Assembly (NCBI GenBank): GCA_949357655.1
Contig: CASHTG010000007.1
Coordinates: 496,001 to 560,000, forward strand
Source: Parascedosporium putredinis
Lineage: Eukaryota; Ascomycota; Sordariomycetes; Microascales; Microascaceae
Direction of reading: 5' to 3'
DNA length: 64,000 nt
Notes under the pieces: model-generated
Told to the model about the DNA's origin: nothing
Databases searched by the model: none
The model's input: the letters and a program-made list of their open reading frames with translations, nothing else
Part shown: positions 12,525 through 24,108 of the stretch, piece after piece
How the letters are laid out: each line of letters opens with the position of its first letter
Position numbering within the stretch: position 1 is the stretch's first letter
Translations under genes and position numbers: made by a program

Positions 12525-13810
12525 TTACCAGCGGCGTCCGCGACCCCTGCCTCCGAAGCCTCCCCTTCCACCGCCGCCACCGCCGCCACCTCCGCCCATA
12601 CCCTGATCGAAACCTCCGTAGCCTTGGTTCTGGTTGCCGCCAAAGCCCTGGTAGTTCTGGCCTTGGCCGCCCTGGCCCGCGGCGGCAGCGGCGGCGGCAG
12701 GGTTCTGCATGCCGGAGAACATGGCAGCCATGGCGGCCGGGTCCATCTGACTAGGGTCCATCCCCGATTGCATCATCTGCTGCATCATCTGCTGCATCTC
12801 GGGGTCATGCCATCCATGCCGGGCATTCCTCCCATACCGCCGCCGGCGCCTCCGGCTCCAGGACCGCCGGGCATACCCATGCCGCCCATCATCATCATGT
12901 TGTTGAAGTCTTCCATCATCTTCTTGTTGCTGGCGGCAACGAGGTCGGGGTTGTACTCGGCGCGGACGGACTCCTGCTTCGAGGCGTAGAGGGCCCACGT
13001 GAACTCGTCGAAGCCGTAGTTGAAGTAGTCGCTGAGATCGGTACCGGGCTTTCGCCAAGGCTTGTCGTTTTCGGGGAGATCTGGTTGAGCGCGGGGCGCC
13101 GAGGAAGTTAGTGACTTGACCGGGTCATTTCTGTTTTGGGGGAGGCAAGCGAGAATTGGGAAGGAAAAGAGGCGTACCATTGTCAATGTTGACCTGGGTG
13201 ATGGGCTTGCCGGCCGGGGGTAGACCGGGGCAGCGTTAATGTTGATCTTGGAGCTCCTCGCCGCTGCCGCTGCCTGGTCGGCTAGGGGCACTGGGAGAGG
13301 CTTTTGGTCGTTCTTCGCCGGCGCGGGTTTCGAGGCGATCTCGCCAGAGGTGGTGCGCTGAGGAATGTTCTTGATGTCGCTGTAGCGGGATTGCCTGTAA
13401 AGAGTGAGAAGAGGTTATGTTAGAGGCACCCTGAAAGGCGAGCTGTCGGAGACGCCTTGCGCCGCGCTACCAAAGGGGACGAGGGCGAGACATACTGGGG
13501 AGGGGCCGCCTTCTCGCCATCCTTGTTTTCGATGATGAAGTCGACGTCCTAGATGCCAATTAGCAATTTGAGTCGGGAAGATAGTTTGGCACCCCTTCAA
13601 AAGGGAAAGGCTTGCGCGAACGTACCGAATCCTCGTCCTCGTCCTCCACAATGATACCGCCCTCATCTTCCTCCTCGCCCTCCTCTAGCTCGTCGTCGTT
13701 GGGTGAAGCGGTCGTCGGAGCTTGAGGCTTGGCAGCCGAGCTCGCATCTTTGGCGGCGGTGGGGTTTGGCTCCTCGGGGAGTAGAAATCATCTTCGTCTT
13801 CGATATCCAT
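12525..13810 (-). CDS. FIP1: Pre-mRNA polyadenylation factor FIP1 (frameshifted)
   Basis: A subunit of the cleavage and polyadenylation factor that tethers poly(A) polymerase to the 3' processing complex. The ATG at 13810 starts an acidic N-terminus (MDIEDEDDFY, then ELEEGEEEDEGGIIVEDEDE). Introns lie at 13549-13625, 13395-13495 and 13081-13177. The diagnostic Fip1 motif LPENDKPWRKPGTDLSDYF is followed by NYGFDEFTWALYASKQ. The C-terminus is Met/Gly-rich and ends in an RGG-like tail (GGRGGFGGRGRGRRW). One-base deletions break the frame near 13786 (CCCC), 13222 (CCCCC where PPAGKP needs six) and about 12812. The family call is secure. The exact repeat length in the Gly/Met tail is less so. Confidence 0.92.
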
Positions 13811-14930
13811 GGTGGAAGCTGCTTTGCGAGAGGAGCTTAGTTGTGGGTTGATTAGCTTTTCTTGGGGAGGAAGTTGAGCCTGCGAAGCTTGGTTGAACGC
13901 GAGGTGCGGGAAGCCTCAAGCTCTTGGAAGGCTGAAGAGCATTGTCGGCTGTTCACAGCTGGGGTGCGTATTGGTCACGTGGTCCTACTTGACAGCCTCC
14001 TGTCGGTTGAGCAAACGGCTTGAAAAGGACGTTTGCTTTGCTTTCAATAGAGAAAGAAATGCGAAAAAAGGCTTTTACGCCAGGAATAAGATTTCAAGAT
14101 ACATTGAATCCCTAAGCGCGTTAGAGAATATCCCAACAGGGAGTGATGATGGTGGACCTGAGTTCATTGACGGATGCACGCGTGGAAGGTGGAGGCACCC
14201 CCGAAGGTCCGGAGGCTCGAAGCCGCATTTCGGCAGCCAGCTTGGTCTAACCGGGGACTTAACAAATGGCTTTGATAACCATGGCCAGCCACGCATGTCT
14301 CCCCGTCGGGACCCGTGGTCTTAAACAAAGTAATGAGGATTCGCACTTATGGACTACGTTGATATTCTTTTTTTTTAACCTAAAAGCACGGCGATGATTC
14401 GTCGGATGAAGACTGCGCGAGGTAGGCGCAGCTCTCATCAGGGTTGTCCATCGATTTCAACTGCACTTGGAGGCTGCAACCACAATATGCCTAGCAGTGG
14501 CAGGGCCGCAGTGTCATAGCTCTCGCCCGATTAAACTAAAGAAAGTTGGCCATGAGAATATCTCAAGACTGATGGTCTACTTTGGTAGAAGAAGTTCAGC
14601 TCCCAGGCGCTACATGGATCGATTTTAAGGATTTTGAATTCAAGTTGCTATCACTGGACTGACTATCACCCACACGGCAGCCCTCATCCCTGGCGTAGAG
14701 ATTTATGAATGTCTTGGAAGGTTGCATCCTTTTGAGTGATTTTAATGCCAACACTTCCTTCAACCACCACTTCGCAGCACACACCGACTTTGGAATGCCA
14801 TACGCTTGGTCCTTTAATAGCGAGCTAGGTATAGTTCAGGTATCAACACAACCCAAAAATGAAAAAAACGGTTCATCTGTGAGGAGAAACAGGTCCTGTG
14901 CCCACAACACATCTACCTCTGAGCACGGGT
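13811..14930. other. Intergenic region upstream of FIP1
   Basis: This holds the FIP1 promoter and the 3' flank of the secreted repeat protein. The short open frames have no recognisable motif. I see nothing else. Confidence 0.45.
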
Positions 14931-16168
14931 TTAGGGAGCGGGAGTAGTCGCGTCGGGATTGCAGGCAGGATCGTTCCAGTTGACGAGGGAGAAGTCATCC
15001 AAGAGAATATCGACCGGCCCAACGTTCCTGTCGCAATTAGCACTGACGGCGAACCCAATCAGGTCGGCAATCGGTGTAAAAGTATAGGTGACCTTGGTGA
15101 AAGCGCCGACAGTACCGGTTGTGAGCTGGACCTCGCCCAGCTCATCGCCGCCAGCAATGACGCCGAAATAACATCCAGCTACGTCGCTTTGCTGCTGGCC
15201 GTAAGCCCACTGGAAGGTGAGCTTGTAGGTGGACTGGGCGTCGAGGAAAGCGGGTATCTGCTGAACGGACGCGCTGCTATACTGGTTGGCGGTGATGAGA
15301 CTGCGAGAAGGGGAGTATCAGCAAGTCCATGTTAGTTTATCCCGGGGCGACAAGGAAGAGCAACAACTTTAATGAGAGCGGGAAAGCACGACTTACGCGT
15401 ATTTACTGCCATCGGGGGCGGTGACGGAATTGGGGTCGCTATCTACGATCAAACCGTCGACTCTCCAACCCCTGGCGAACTCGGGATCGGTGTCCAAGGG
15501 AGCTCAAAACTGGGGTTTTCAAAGGCGTCGGTGCAGACCGGGACCTCAATAGACGTCGTAGATTCCTCATCAGGGATGCTGGTGGTGGGAGTAGGAGTCG
15601 GCTCAATGATCTCGGTGACGGAAGTCTCGGTTGTTTCAATGTCGGTGGCGACGGTCTCGATGGGGATGACAATCTCGGTGACAGTGGTCTCGATGGTCTC
15701 GACGGGCTCCAAGGTGTCAGTGGCGGTGGTCTCGGTAGGCTCAACAATATCCGTGATGGTTGTTTCAGTAGGTTCGAAGATGTCCGTCACCGAAGTCTCC
15801 GTAGGCTCAACGACGTCTGTGACGGTGGTTTCAGCAGTCTCGATAATGTCCGTCACTGAAGTCTCGGTAGGCTCAAGAGCGTCTGTGATAGAGGTTTCGA
15901 TCGTCTCAACAATGTCCGTGATAGAAGTCTCCGTGGGCTCAACGACGTCTGTGATGGTGGTTTCGATAATGTCCGTGATAGACGTCTCGGTAGGCTCAAA
16001 GATGTCCGTGACCGAAGTCGCGGTAGGCTCAACAACATCCGTGACCGTGGTCTCGATAGGCTTGGGGCTACAGCCGCCACCGTTACGGCGCCTATGCCTG
16101 CTTCCCTCGACGCCACCGGAGAGAGCAAGGGCGGAAATAGCGGCCACGAGGAACTTGGAAGGGCCCAT
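14931..16168 (-). CDS. Secreted protein with Thr/Glu tandem repeats and a C-terminal CBM-like domain (frameshifted)
   Basis: The ATG at 16168 opens a signal peptide (MGPSKFLVAAISALALSGGVEG) followed by a basic patch (SRHRRR). About 13 copies of an 11-residue unit follow, of the type S/T-V/I-T-D-I-F/V/I-E-P-T-E-T. The C-terminal domain begins CTDAFENPSFELP and contains FQWAYGQQQSDVAGCYFGVI and VDILLDDFSLVN, and ends NPDATTPAP. The NPSFE...W and LDDFSL pattern resembles jelly-roll carbohydrate-binding modules (CBM_4_9-like) found in fungal surface proteins. An intron lies at 15301-15396 (GTAAGT/CGCAG). A one-base deletion near 15500 (CCC) separates repeats from domain. It is probably exported to the cell wall or medium. 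The repeat is a stalk candidate, and the ligand is unknown. Confidence 0.75.
15600..16060 (-). repeat. 33-bp coding tandem repeat (11-residue T/S-V-T-D-I-x-E-P-T-E-T unit)
   Basis: On the plus strand, phrases such as tcggtaggctcaa and tccgtgatag recur about every 33 bases. Copies differ at many third positions and some second positions, and a few are shortened (for example IIETTITDVV), so the array is old enough to have diverged but keeps frame. Confidence 0.85.
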
Positions 16169-18626
16169 CCTGGATGTCGTGGGGAGGAATTCCTCAAAGT
16201 ATGGTATAAACGAGTGTAAGTGCGAGAGATCGCTTGCTTGTATAAAGAACGAAGGGCTTGCTTTACAAACGAAGGCAACAAACAAAAAAAATAAAGAATG
16301 AACGGAGAAGTTGGATCTTCCGCGCAGTGAAGCGACGAAAGCGGGCTTCGGCGAAAGCGGTCCTTTATTGCAGATGAGTATGCGAGCCTTCTTCTCTCGC
16401 CCTCTCCGCCGCTGCCCTCCTCTCCTCCTGTCCATTTTCAGCCAACCACGGAAACTCTGCTCCTAGAAAGATCTAGCTCGGACAGCGGATCGACAGGTCA
16501 AGCCCTGGCATACACTAGCTGCATGTCCACACCAGCTGGCTCCACAATGGCGATGCCCTGCTGCGATGCCTGCCCAAAACCAGGAAATCAGCTGGGTAAA
16601 CAAGTACACTCCAAGTTGCGGGGTTCTGTCAGCAATTCAGTGCTCAAGAGTCAAAGGTTGGTGTCAAAGACCAAACGAAGAAAGAGAAGTGGTTGTGGCG
16701 CTCCGGCACATGGTTCGAAGAGAATCACAAGGATAAAGATTGCAAACGGTTCGGTATCAGCGAACGGGCCTTGAGGCGACAACGGCAGAGCCACATCACG
16801 CAGAGATCGACACCAACTAATTTTTTCCCCATGCACTGTTGGTTGGTTACAATCTCGCAACATCAATATTGATCAAGACTGGTCAATGGAATAGATCCAC
16901 GTCCGCCTCGAGCCTTCTGCTTCCTCATGGATGTTCGCCGCGTTGCCCCCTTCTCGCTCAATTTGTTTCCGACCAGGACATTTCTCCCTAGTTAATGCAC
17001 TGCCATGCTGGGCTTGCGTAGTCGTGGTGCAAGCTTACATGTATCTTCAGGAAGTTCATCTGCTCACCCAAAAATTCGTGCAGTTAGCGCGTCTCCTGAA
17101 ATCGATAGTGCCAAACGACAGCTCCATACGCAATTTCGGGGCCAACCGCCCTCCTCTCACTCGCCACTCCCAAACTAAACACGCGTACCAAGTTCTATAT
17201 GCCCATACCATTGCCAGTGCTCTGCCTTCCCTGCTACCCTACCCGTCTGCCGCGATAATACCAGGAGTCCTCCGACGTGAAAAGGGGCGTTCGACCTGCA
17301 CATATTTTCTGCTGCATCACATCTCGCGCCTACGCAAGCCCGTCACGCACTTGCGTAAGCACAAACTTGAGAGAATACCAGGCGCGGGTTTCCTTGCTTC
17401 TGTTTAACCCATACCTGTAACCGGTCGCTCTGTAGACCGCTTCGAGTGAGTGGTTCTCAAGAGAGGTATGCGTTATGTTACTGCATGTAGCGCTAGAGAC
17501 TGGCAGAGCCTTGAAAAGCATCTTCCCTTCCCCTTGTTGGAAGATGCCTGAGGAAGGTCGCGTTGGCTCCTTCTTTGCCTTCCTTGTCCACATGTTTTGT
17601 AGAAAGACGTCCACTCACTCAGTCAGGTTGCAAGTCCCTCCCGGACCGCCAGGCAACTGGGCCTTCGGCCGGACTTGTGACCGGAGAAGATTGTAGTTTT
17701 GAAGGTTTTAGGACCCGTTCACAGAAGTAACTGATACGAGGCGCAGACCCAAGGCACTCACGTGGATAGCGGATGCGACTTATCGTATCTATTTGTGGGG
17801 AACATTTGGGTTCTCAGTGAAGTATGAATCGATGCTACCTGGTGTCTCCGCACAAATCTATGTTTCCCCGACTGGGACCTACCTCATCCTCTTGGATCAG
17901 TTCAGCCCTATGGCTTTTACTGGCGCAATCAATTATTAGTGTGGGACATTCTAGTCATATATTCTTCCATATCGGCAACAATTGGAGAACCAAGTCCCAG
18001 TTCTTTCGATTCCAGGATTTGGTAGCTTAGCTCTTCACTGTCAGTCAAGTCGCCGGAAAGAGCTTGCTGGAACGTACTCTGTTCGCTTCATCTTGCCGGA
18101 AGATTCATAAAATCCCTGTGCCACTGTGAACCTTTTAGTTTCGGTTATTTAGTGAAAGACTTCGGGAGTTTAAATATGTAGACATATTAGGAGCACCACT
18201 GATGAAAGGACCAAAGGAATTTGACAACCCATTTTCACATCACCAATCCTCAAATGGTTACCATGCGTGGGCTTGGCTTGTTGATGAGCTTGTTGCTTGT
18301 TGGCGGGTTGTTAGGTAAGCCAGCTTCTCTCCAGCTGACCAGCCTTGGCAAGACGTTCACACCGCCTTCCAAATTCATCCACGGTGCATTCCAGCTCTCT
18401 CCTTGCAAGGCTCCACGGCAATATTGACAAAACAATTCCCAAAGCTCCCATCTCGCGTTTGCATCGAAACTTTTCGAGCCTGACAGCGGCGCAATCCCGC
18501 ATCCCCGAAACCCGTCGACCCCCTCACCCGCTGCCTCGCCTCGGCCCACTCCCCGACGATATATCTCTCTGCTCGATCGCTTCGCATCCGATATTATCTT
18601 GCGGGTTACTACGTGCAAGCCCGACG
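16169..18626. other. 2.4-kb intergenic region, divergent promoters
   Basis: This lies between the secreted repeat protein (minus) and NUP49 (plus). Open frames here are short and of uneven composition. I find no conserved motif and no gene that I can support. Confidence 0.45.
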
Positions 18627-20375
18627 ATGGCTCTCGCACGATCGGCCAGCGGCCCTGGCGGGCTCTCTATCAACACTGGAACTGCCAATCTTTGTATGTA
18701 GCCCCTCGCGCGCTTGTGAGGCGGCTACTATTGGATTGGATTCGAAAATTTATTGGAATTGTTCCAAGAATGTTTCAATAGCCGTCGACACGAACCTCCG
18801 GGTGTTTGATTATGTTGATCTACGCAATCTCGATGCTAACCTACGATGATCTCGATGTAGTGGCTCTGGTTCATCCCAGGCTCCCGCCGCGGGAGGACTT
18901 TTTGGGCAAGCTGCCGCGACGACTCAAGCTCCCGCGACCGGCGGTCTATTTGGAAGCACTGCCGCGAGGCCCGCAACCGGTGGTCTCTTCGGAAACTCTA
19001 CGGCAACCACCCAGCCCCAGCAAGCGGGCGGACTTTTCGGTGCTGCACAATCCACGACCCAGCGCCAGCGGCAGGAGGACTTTTCGGTGGGGCGACCCAG
19101 GCGACGCAACCGGCTCAGGGTGGTGGGTTGTTCGGGAACCAACAAAATCAGCAGCAACAGCAACAGCAACAGCAACAACAACCAGCCCAGGCGGGCGGGC
19201 TTTTCGGGAACCAACAAGCTCCGCAGCAGCAAGCCGGGGGCGGTCTGTTTGGGGGCAGCACTCAAGCAGCGAGGCCGGGCCTATTTGGCGCCTCGGCTAC
19301 CGCTGCCCAACAGCCTCAGCAAACAACGTCGCTTTTTGGAGGCGCGCAGCAGCAGCAGCAGCAGCGGCCCGCCGGTGGTCTGTTCGGAGCTAGCACAACC
19401 AATACCGCGGCGCAGGGCGGTTATCTGCTCGGTCAACCTCAGCAGGCACAAATGGGGAGCATTCTGTAAGTTCTCAGCCCCTCTTTGTTTTTCTTTCTTC
19501 ACCTTCATACCTGGCTCCTTTCGCTCTGGGTCCTGTGCGTGCGAAGCATGCGCCCTATGAGAATCTACGAACGAGCTTGGGCAAGCTTGTAAACACAAAA
19601 ATCCATGGAACTCAACATTCAGCTAATGCGCTCGAAACACAGTGGTGGTCAGCAGCAGCAAGCCCAACAAGCCGCGCCCGGCGTCAGGGTTGACCTCTCG
19701 CAGGTGAAGGGGTCTACCAAATTTGACGATCTGACCAAGGAAGGCCAGGCCCTCATCACAGCCATTGAAATGGGCATCCAGAAAGTCAGCAAATGGAAGG
19801 ACGAGATAGCGGGCTACACGCCTGTGCACGAGCAGGAAATCAAGCAGCTCGCCGTCGACGTGGCCTACTTGCAAAACAAGTACGAGCTAGTCAAGCGAGC
19901 CGTGCTCGAGGGCGACGTTGCTGCCGTACAGGAGCTCCGCAACCTCGGCAACAAGAACATTGACGATGCCCAAACGGTGGGTCGGGCCGTCGAGAACCTC
20001 AAGCTTCCCGCGCACTATCATCTGCCCGGCCTGTGGACGTCATCGGGCGCCAACACCAGCTTTGCCGGGGATCCCAACGAGACGGATCTCATTGGCTTCT
20101 TCAACCGGCAGTGCGCGCAACTGAGCGAGCGAGATCACAAGCTGCGGGCGTACCTCTCCGAGATCCAACAACACATGCCCAACGTGGAAGGGGGCCTGTA
20201 TCAGAAGCTCACGGCGCTGCAGAACCACATGGGCAGCTCTAACACCGCGTTTGAGGAGATGAAGGCGACGCTCGTCGACATGAGGAACGCCATAATTAGG
20301 CAGGCGGTGGAGGTGGGCAAGACAAGAGAGGCGTTGACAAAGTTGCAGATGGCATTCTTGAACCCCATGATCTGA
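18627..20375 (+). CDS. NUP49: FG-repeat nucleoporin NUP49 (NSP49/Nup58 family, frameshifted)
   Basis: A central-channel nucleoporin that forms the Nsp1-Nup57-Nup49 complex. The start ATG at 18627 gives MALARSASGPGGLSINTGTA. An intron (18694-18860) leads into a long GLFG-repeat region (GGLFG, LFGNQQ, LFGAS) with polyglutamine near 19140-19185 and 19346-19364. A second intron (19466-19642, branch-like CTAATG) leads into the coiled-coil C-terminal half (STKFDDLTKEGQALITAIE, QNKYELVKRAVLEGD, HYHLPGLWTSSGANTSF) ending AFLNPMI. One base appears missing at the first splice junction (expected NLFGSGSS) and one near 19063, where frames join as AAGGLFGGATQ. Family and domain order are clear. Confidence 0.92.
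19138..19185 (+). repeat. CAG/CAA microsatellite coding polyglutamine in NUP49
   Basis: Runs of CAG and CAA triplets code for roughly a dozen Gln residues between two GLFG motifs. A second pure CAG run lies at 19346-19364. Such tracts are typical of FG nucleoporins and are prone to length change. Confidence 0.8.
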
Positions 20376-21647
20376 GGGTAATGATGGCGATCGTGGTAGT
20401 GGTGGTTTTGTTTTTCCTCTCTTGTTCCCTCTTTTACCGGCCCCCTCCCGGCTGCCCCCTTGGTTTCTGCCGTTCTGTACCCTTACGCGTTTATTCTGCA
20501 ACACACGCAGCCCATGTATGTTTCTTCTAGCATTTTTGTTCACGGTGCGCCTGGTTGGAAACCTTCCCCCTATGTTTCGTATCACTTTTTTCGGCTTGGG
20601 ACCGAACGTCCCCGTTGCATAAGATAAAAAGGATCAGGCTCACTCTGATGGTGTTTTTGGAGGAGGGAAATTTATTCATGTCAAGCTTGTTTAATGAAGA
20701 TCGGTCGGTGCTATACTGCGTCATGTCTCTGATTCGTATAATGACGTAGCACGACCCCCTTTGGCTCTCTCTCACAGTCCTCTTTTCTTTTCTTTTTCCT
20801 CCTCCTGCTTCGTATACCCCCATGCGCCAATGTCAGAAAAATACTAGCTAAAATTGATATGAAGGGTAAGCCTTGGGATCCACTCTCCTCGATGGGACTC
20901 CCTTCGCGTGTGAGGAAAGACTAGACGAGAGCGGGCGGGCGGCTGTGCTGAGACAGAGAGCTGATCAGTAATCGTCGACGAAGAAGGTCCTGGACGACGA
21001 GTGGCGGTTTCACTCTGAGATGCGGTCCTTTCAAAGTGCAGCGGCAGATGCTTGGCATCGTTCGCAGCGCTGCGAGGCGTCATCTGGGAAATCCTCAAGG
21101 AACGGGGTTCGTGCAAACCGGGTGATCGACAAAAGACAAAAGGGCTCTTTGCTTGGCCATCAGAGTCAAATCATCTGCGATCTGGGTATGATCAATTGCC
21201 TAGTTGGGAAGCACTCCAAGAGCACTTCAAAATACTGGTCTGTTTCGACTGGTCTAGAAGCCAGCGGGGAGCACAAGCCACTGGAGCCGTCACTAAAAGC
21301 TCGTTTGCTGACTGTGGTGGAAGGCGGGGGACATTAACAATTGACGCTGGTGTGGTCTGTGATGTCAGGCTGGACTGGCCTTGGCGCCTACCAGCGTGCC
21401 TGGCCGCCCACCTTTCCGCATTCGAGACAAAGGCGCAACTTTTTTCCCACCCCACCTCAGCCTCTCCAGCATGTGATGTAGGGGAAAAAAAAAGAGAACA
21501 TCTCCTCGCGCCGCCTCGACGCTCTCGCGAACCCCATCCCGCAATTCAGTCTTCCCCTCCCGAGGCTAAGGGGTATTTCTATCTATCGATTGGGTCCTTT
21601 TGTATTTTTCTTCCTTATTTTTACGACAAACGACGTCCCGTTAGCCA
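20376..21647. other. Intergenic region between NUP49 and RPC31
   Basis: Both genes read rightward. The first part carries pyrimidine-rich sequence downstream of the NUP49 stop, and the last part should hold the RPC31 promoter. I see no other gene. Confidence 0.5.
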
Positions 21648-22617
21648 ATGTCCCGTGGCGGCGGCGGATTTCGAGGCGGACGCGGCGGCCGTGGAGGTGG
21701 CCGCGGTGGACGAGGCGGTCCTGCCCTGCCTTGGGAATCGGATGAAGTGGACGGCAGGCCCTCGGAGACATTTCCGGTTCGTTTGTCTCTCCTCTACGCA
21801 CTCTATACCCCCGTTCTCTTGGCCTCTTTCGGCCTGCGTTTTTCTCTAGCGATCACTTTCGGATTTGACGGCATTGGCATTTGGCGCTCTCGCATTTCTG
21901 TTTCAGAAAAGACTAACGCGTGTCATGATACCGCTTCCCGCAGGCCTACTCATTCCGACCCGCCGGCTCCCTGACCGACGCCGAGAATCGTTACGTCACC
22001 AACTTCCTCCTCTACCAGCGGCAGGTCCACGAGGGACCCCTCAACACAAAGAAGCACACGGTGCGAGACCCCACGCGCCCGCGGCGCATCTACGACCAGC
22101 AGCAGCGAAACAAGCAGTACGCCGTCAAGACAAAGGCCACGGTCGACGTGTTCACCGCCGTCGAGACCTGGTCGTCACGCTTCAAGCCCCACGAGCGCAC
22201 CCTGCCCGATTTCTCGACGCGGCCCTACGTCAAGCGCATATTCCCGGCCGAGCTGCACACGACCCTGGACGGCACCGACGGGCCTGCGCGCAGCAAGAAG
22301 AGACAGCAGCAGCAGGACAAGAAGCTGAAGCTCAGCTCCGTGACGTCGCTGCGGACGGCAGAGGAGGTGTACAGGATGAATGGTGCGGGCGGGGAAGGGT
22401 TCGACGCGGCCCTGATGAAGAAGCTGGAGATGGGCGAGGCGCCGGAGGAGGGCCAGGAGGAGGCGGCGTATGATTCAGAGGCTGCTGAGGAGGAGGAGGA
22501 GGACTATGCTTACGACGATGAGGACGCGGGCGATTACGATGCCGAAGCGTACTTTGATGATGGGGAGGCGGATGGTGATGATGGCGACGATGGAGGCGAC
22601 GACGGGGATACTACTAA
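21648..22617 (+). CDS. RPC31: DNA-directed RNA polymerase III subunit RPC31/RPC7 (frameshifted near its end)
   Basis: A subunit of the Pol III-specific initiation subcomplex that helps recruit the enzyme to tRNA and 5S genes. It begins MSRGGGGFRGGRGGRGG, a Gly/Arg-rich N-terminus, followed by LPWESDEVDGRP. An intron lies at 21777-21943 (GTTCGT...CGCAG with CTAAC). The conserved core follows (AYSFRPAGSLTDAENRYVTN, LLYQRQVHEGPLNTKKHT, RIYDQQQRNKQYAVK, KPHERTLPDFSTRPY), and the tail is highly acidic as expected for the family. A one-base deletion in GGGG near 22607 hides the true end. With five G the protein ends GDDGGYY at the TAA of 22615-22617 instead of running on into hydrophobic intergenic sequence. 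Confidence 0.9.
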
Positions 22618-23261
22618 CTTGCGAGCTTGCCTCGTTGTGGGTGGTTTCCTTTTGGGAGACTGGGAAATTCTTTCCTCCATTTTCCCTCGGATTTTCCTCT
22701 TCCCTGATTTTTTTATTCTCCTTTCATCGCCCCTCAAATCAAGCGAGGACAATACCAAGGAATTCTTCCTCCCGACCAATGGCTGGTTGTGTGTGGCTTC
22801 CGAAGTTGGAGCCGGTTCTTGGTCACCTGAACACTCGGAAGGGCTGGCTGCACGGGCTGGCGAGGAGGGGGAAGCAGAGATGAGCCCGGAAAGCGGATTT
22901 GGAGGATTAGGCTAGCATGACGTCTGGCACAGTTGTGGTGTGATGCAGGTCACCCACGCCGAAAGGGCAAAAGGGAATGAATGCAAGACCAAACAGGCGA
23001 GTCTGGCATCCGGGTGGCGCGCAAACTCGGGTGCCGAGAGCCGGGACTCGGCGAGAGGACCTGCAGCGCGCGCCTTGCCTCGGAGCTGGGGTTGATCGGG
23101 TGAGGCCCTGGTAGGCTCGACTCGCTCTGGTGCCCCCGGCTCCCCTGGGGCTAATAATATTCTACGAATTCTCATATGTACGAACGGTTCTCATGCAGCA
23201 GGGGCGCAGAGTCAGCGGTGAGGCCGCAAATAGACGAGGGTCAACGATTAGTGAACATTTC

Positions 23262-23363
23262 GTCTCACACCTTGGGCCTCACCTCACACCTCATACCTCA
23301 CACCTCACACCTCTCTCCCTCTACGCCCTCTACACCTCCCCGCCTCACACCTTCTCACACCCT
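23262..23363 (+). repeat. Imperfect CTCACACCT tandem repeat
   Basis: The phrase ctcacacct or close variants (cctcacacc, ctcatacct, ctacacctc) recurs about ten times within 100 bases. It is not in a supported coding region. Confidence 0.7.
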
Positions 23364-24090
23364 CCGTGTCCTCCAAGAGCTAGGAAAGGGGTATTCGGAT
23401 ATTCATGACTCGACGAACCGCGGAACTATATGTAAATACACCATAGATGCTTTTTTTTATTCGTTCATTCCTCTCTTTGATGGCTAAGAGAAAGACGAGT
23501 CGTCGTAGTTCCGCTCTTTGGCACCAAGTGTCCCCTTATTGCCCCAGCCAAGAGAGACATTGTGGATTTCATCAACTCGGACCCGTTCCAATATGCTCTT
23601 GTGTGGGGCGGGTTCGACTCGGCAATGTCGGTGAGCGTCACTTTACACATAGCCTCTCGACAGTCTTTTTTCTTTTTTCGTTCTTCTCCCGCCCTCTACT
23701 AGAGAGAACAAGCAACATACATTCACTTTCGATTGCGCGGCCGCGTTTGTATTCGTTTTGTTATCTTTCTCGAGCGGAGAGGAGGGGAAGGGAAACAAAA
23801 AGGAAGGAAAGAAAGATGGGTCAGTAACCCCGCCTTCTCTTCAAGCGTCGTCAAGATAGACAAGAGCTGAGGTTCTCGGGCTTGGGGTTTTATCGCCCGG
23901 CTCCCGTCAACGGAGTCTGTTATAGCCGTTTTGGGCTTAGGTGGCGGGAACCGGAAGGACGGCGACCAGACTGATAGAATTTTTGGTCCGCGGTCCCGGT
24001 GCTGGAGAATTTGTCGGAGACTTTGCACGAGTGAACGGCGACTTTTGTTATCGAATGGATCCATTCTGACCCAAAGAAGAAGAGAAAAAG

Positions 24091-24108
24091 AAAAAAAAAA
24101 AAAAAAAA
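24091..24108 (+). repeat. Poly-A run of 18
   Basis: Eighteen consecutive A residues within a purine-rich stretch. Given the homopolymer deletions seen elsewhere, the true length may be greater. Confidence 0.7.

Noticed and set aside
15372..16301. 309-codon plus-strand frame with SVTEVSVGS repeats
   Set aside because: It is the antisense reading of the 33-bp repeat. The minus strand has a signal peptide, a spliced C-terminal domain and a proper start.
22912..23175. Minus-strand frame in the gap after RPC31
   Set aside because: It has no conserved motif and starts at a non-ATG or weak context. It looks like chance.
23560..23650. B-box-like GGTTCGACTC suggesting a tRNA
   Set aside because: The flanking bases do not pair to form a T arm, and no A box or acceptor stem lies at the right distance upstream.
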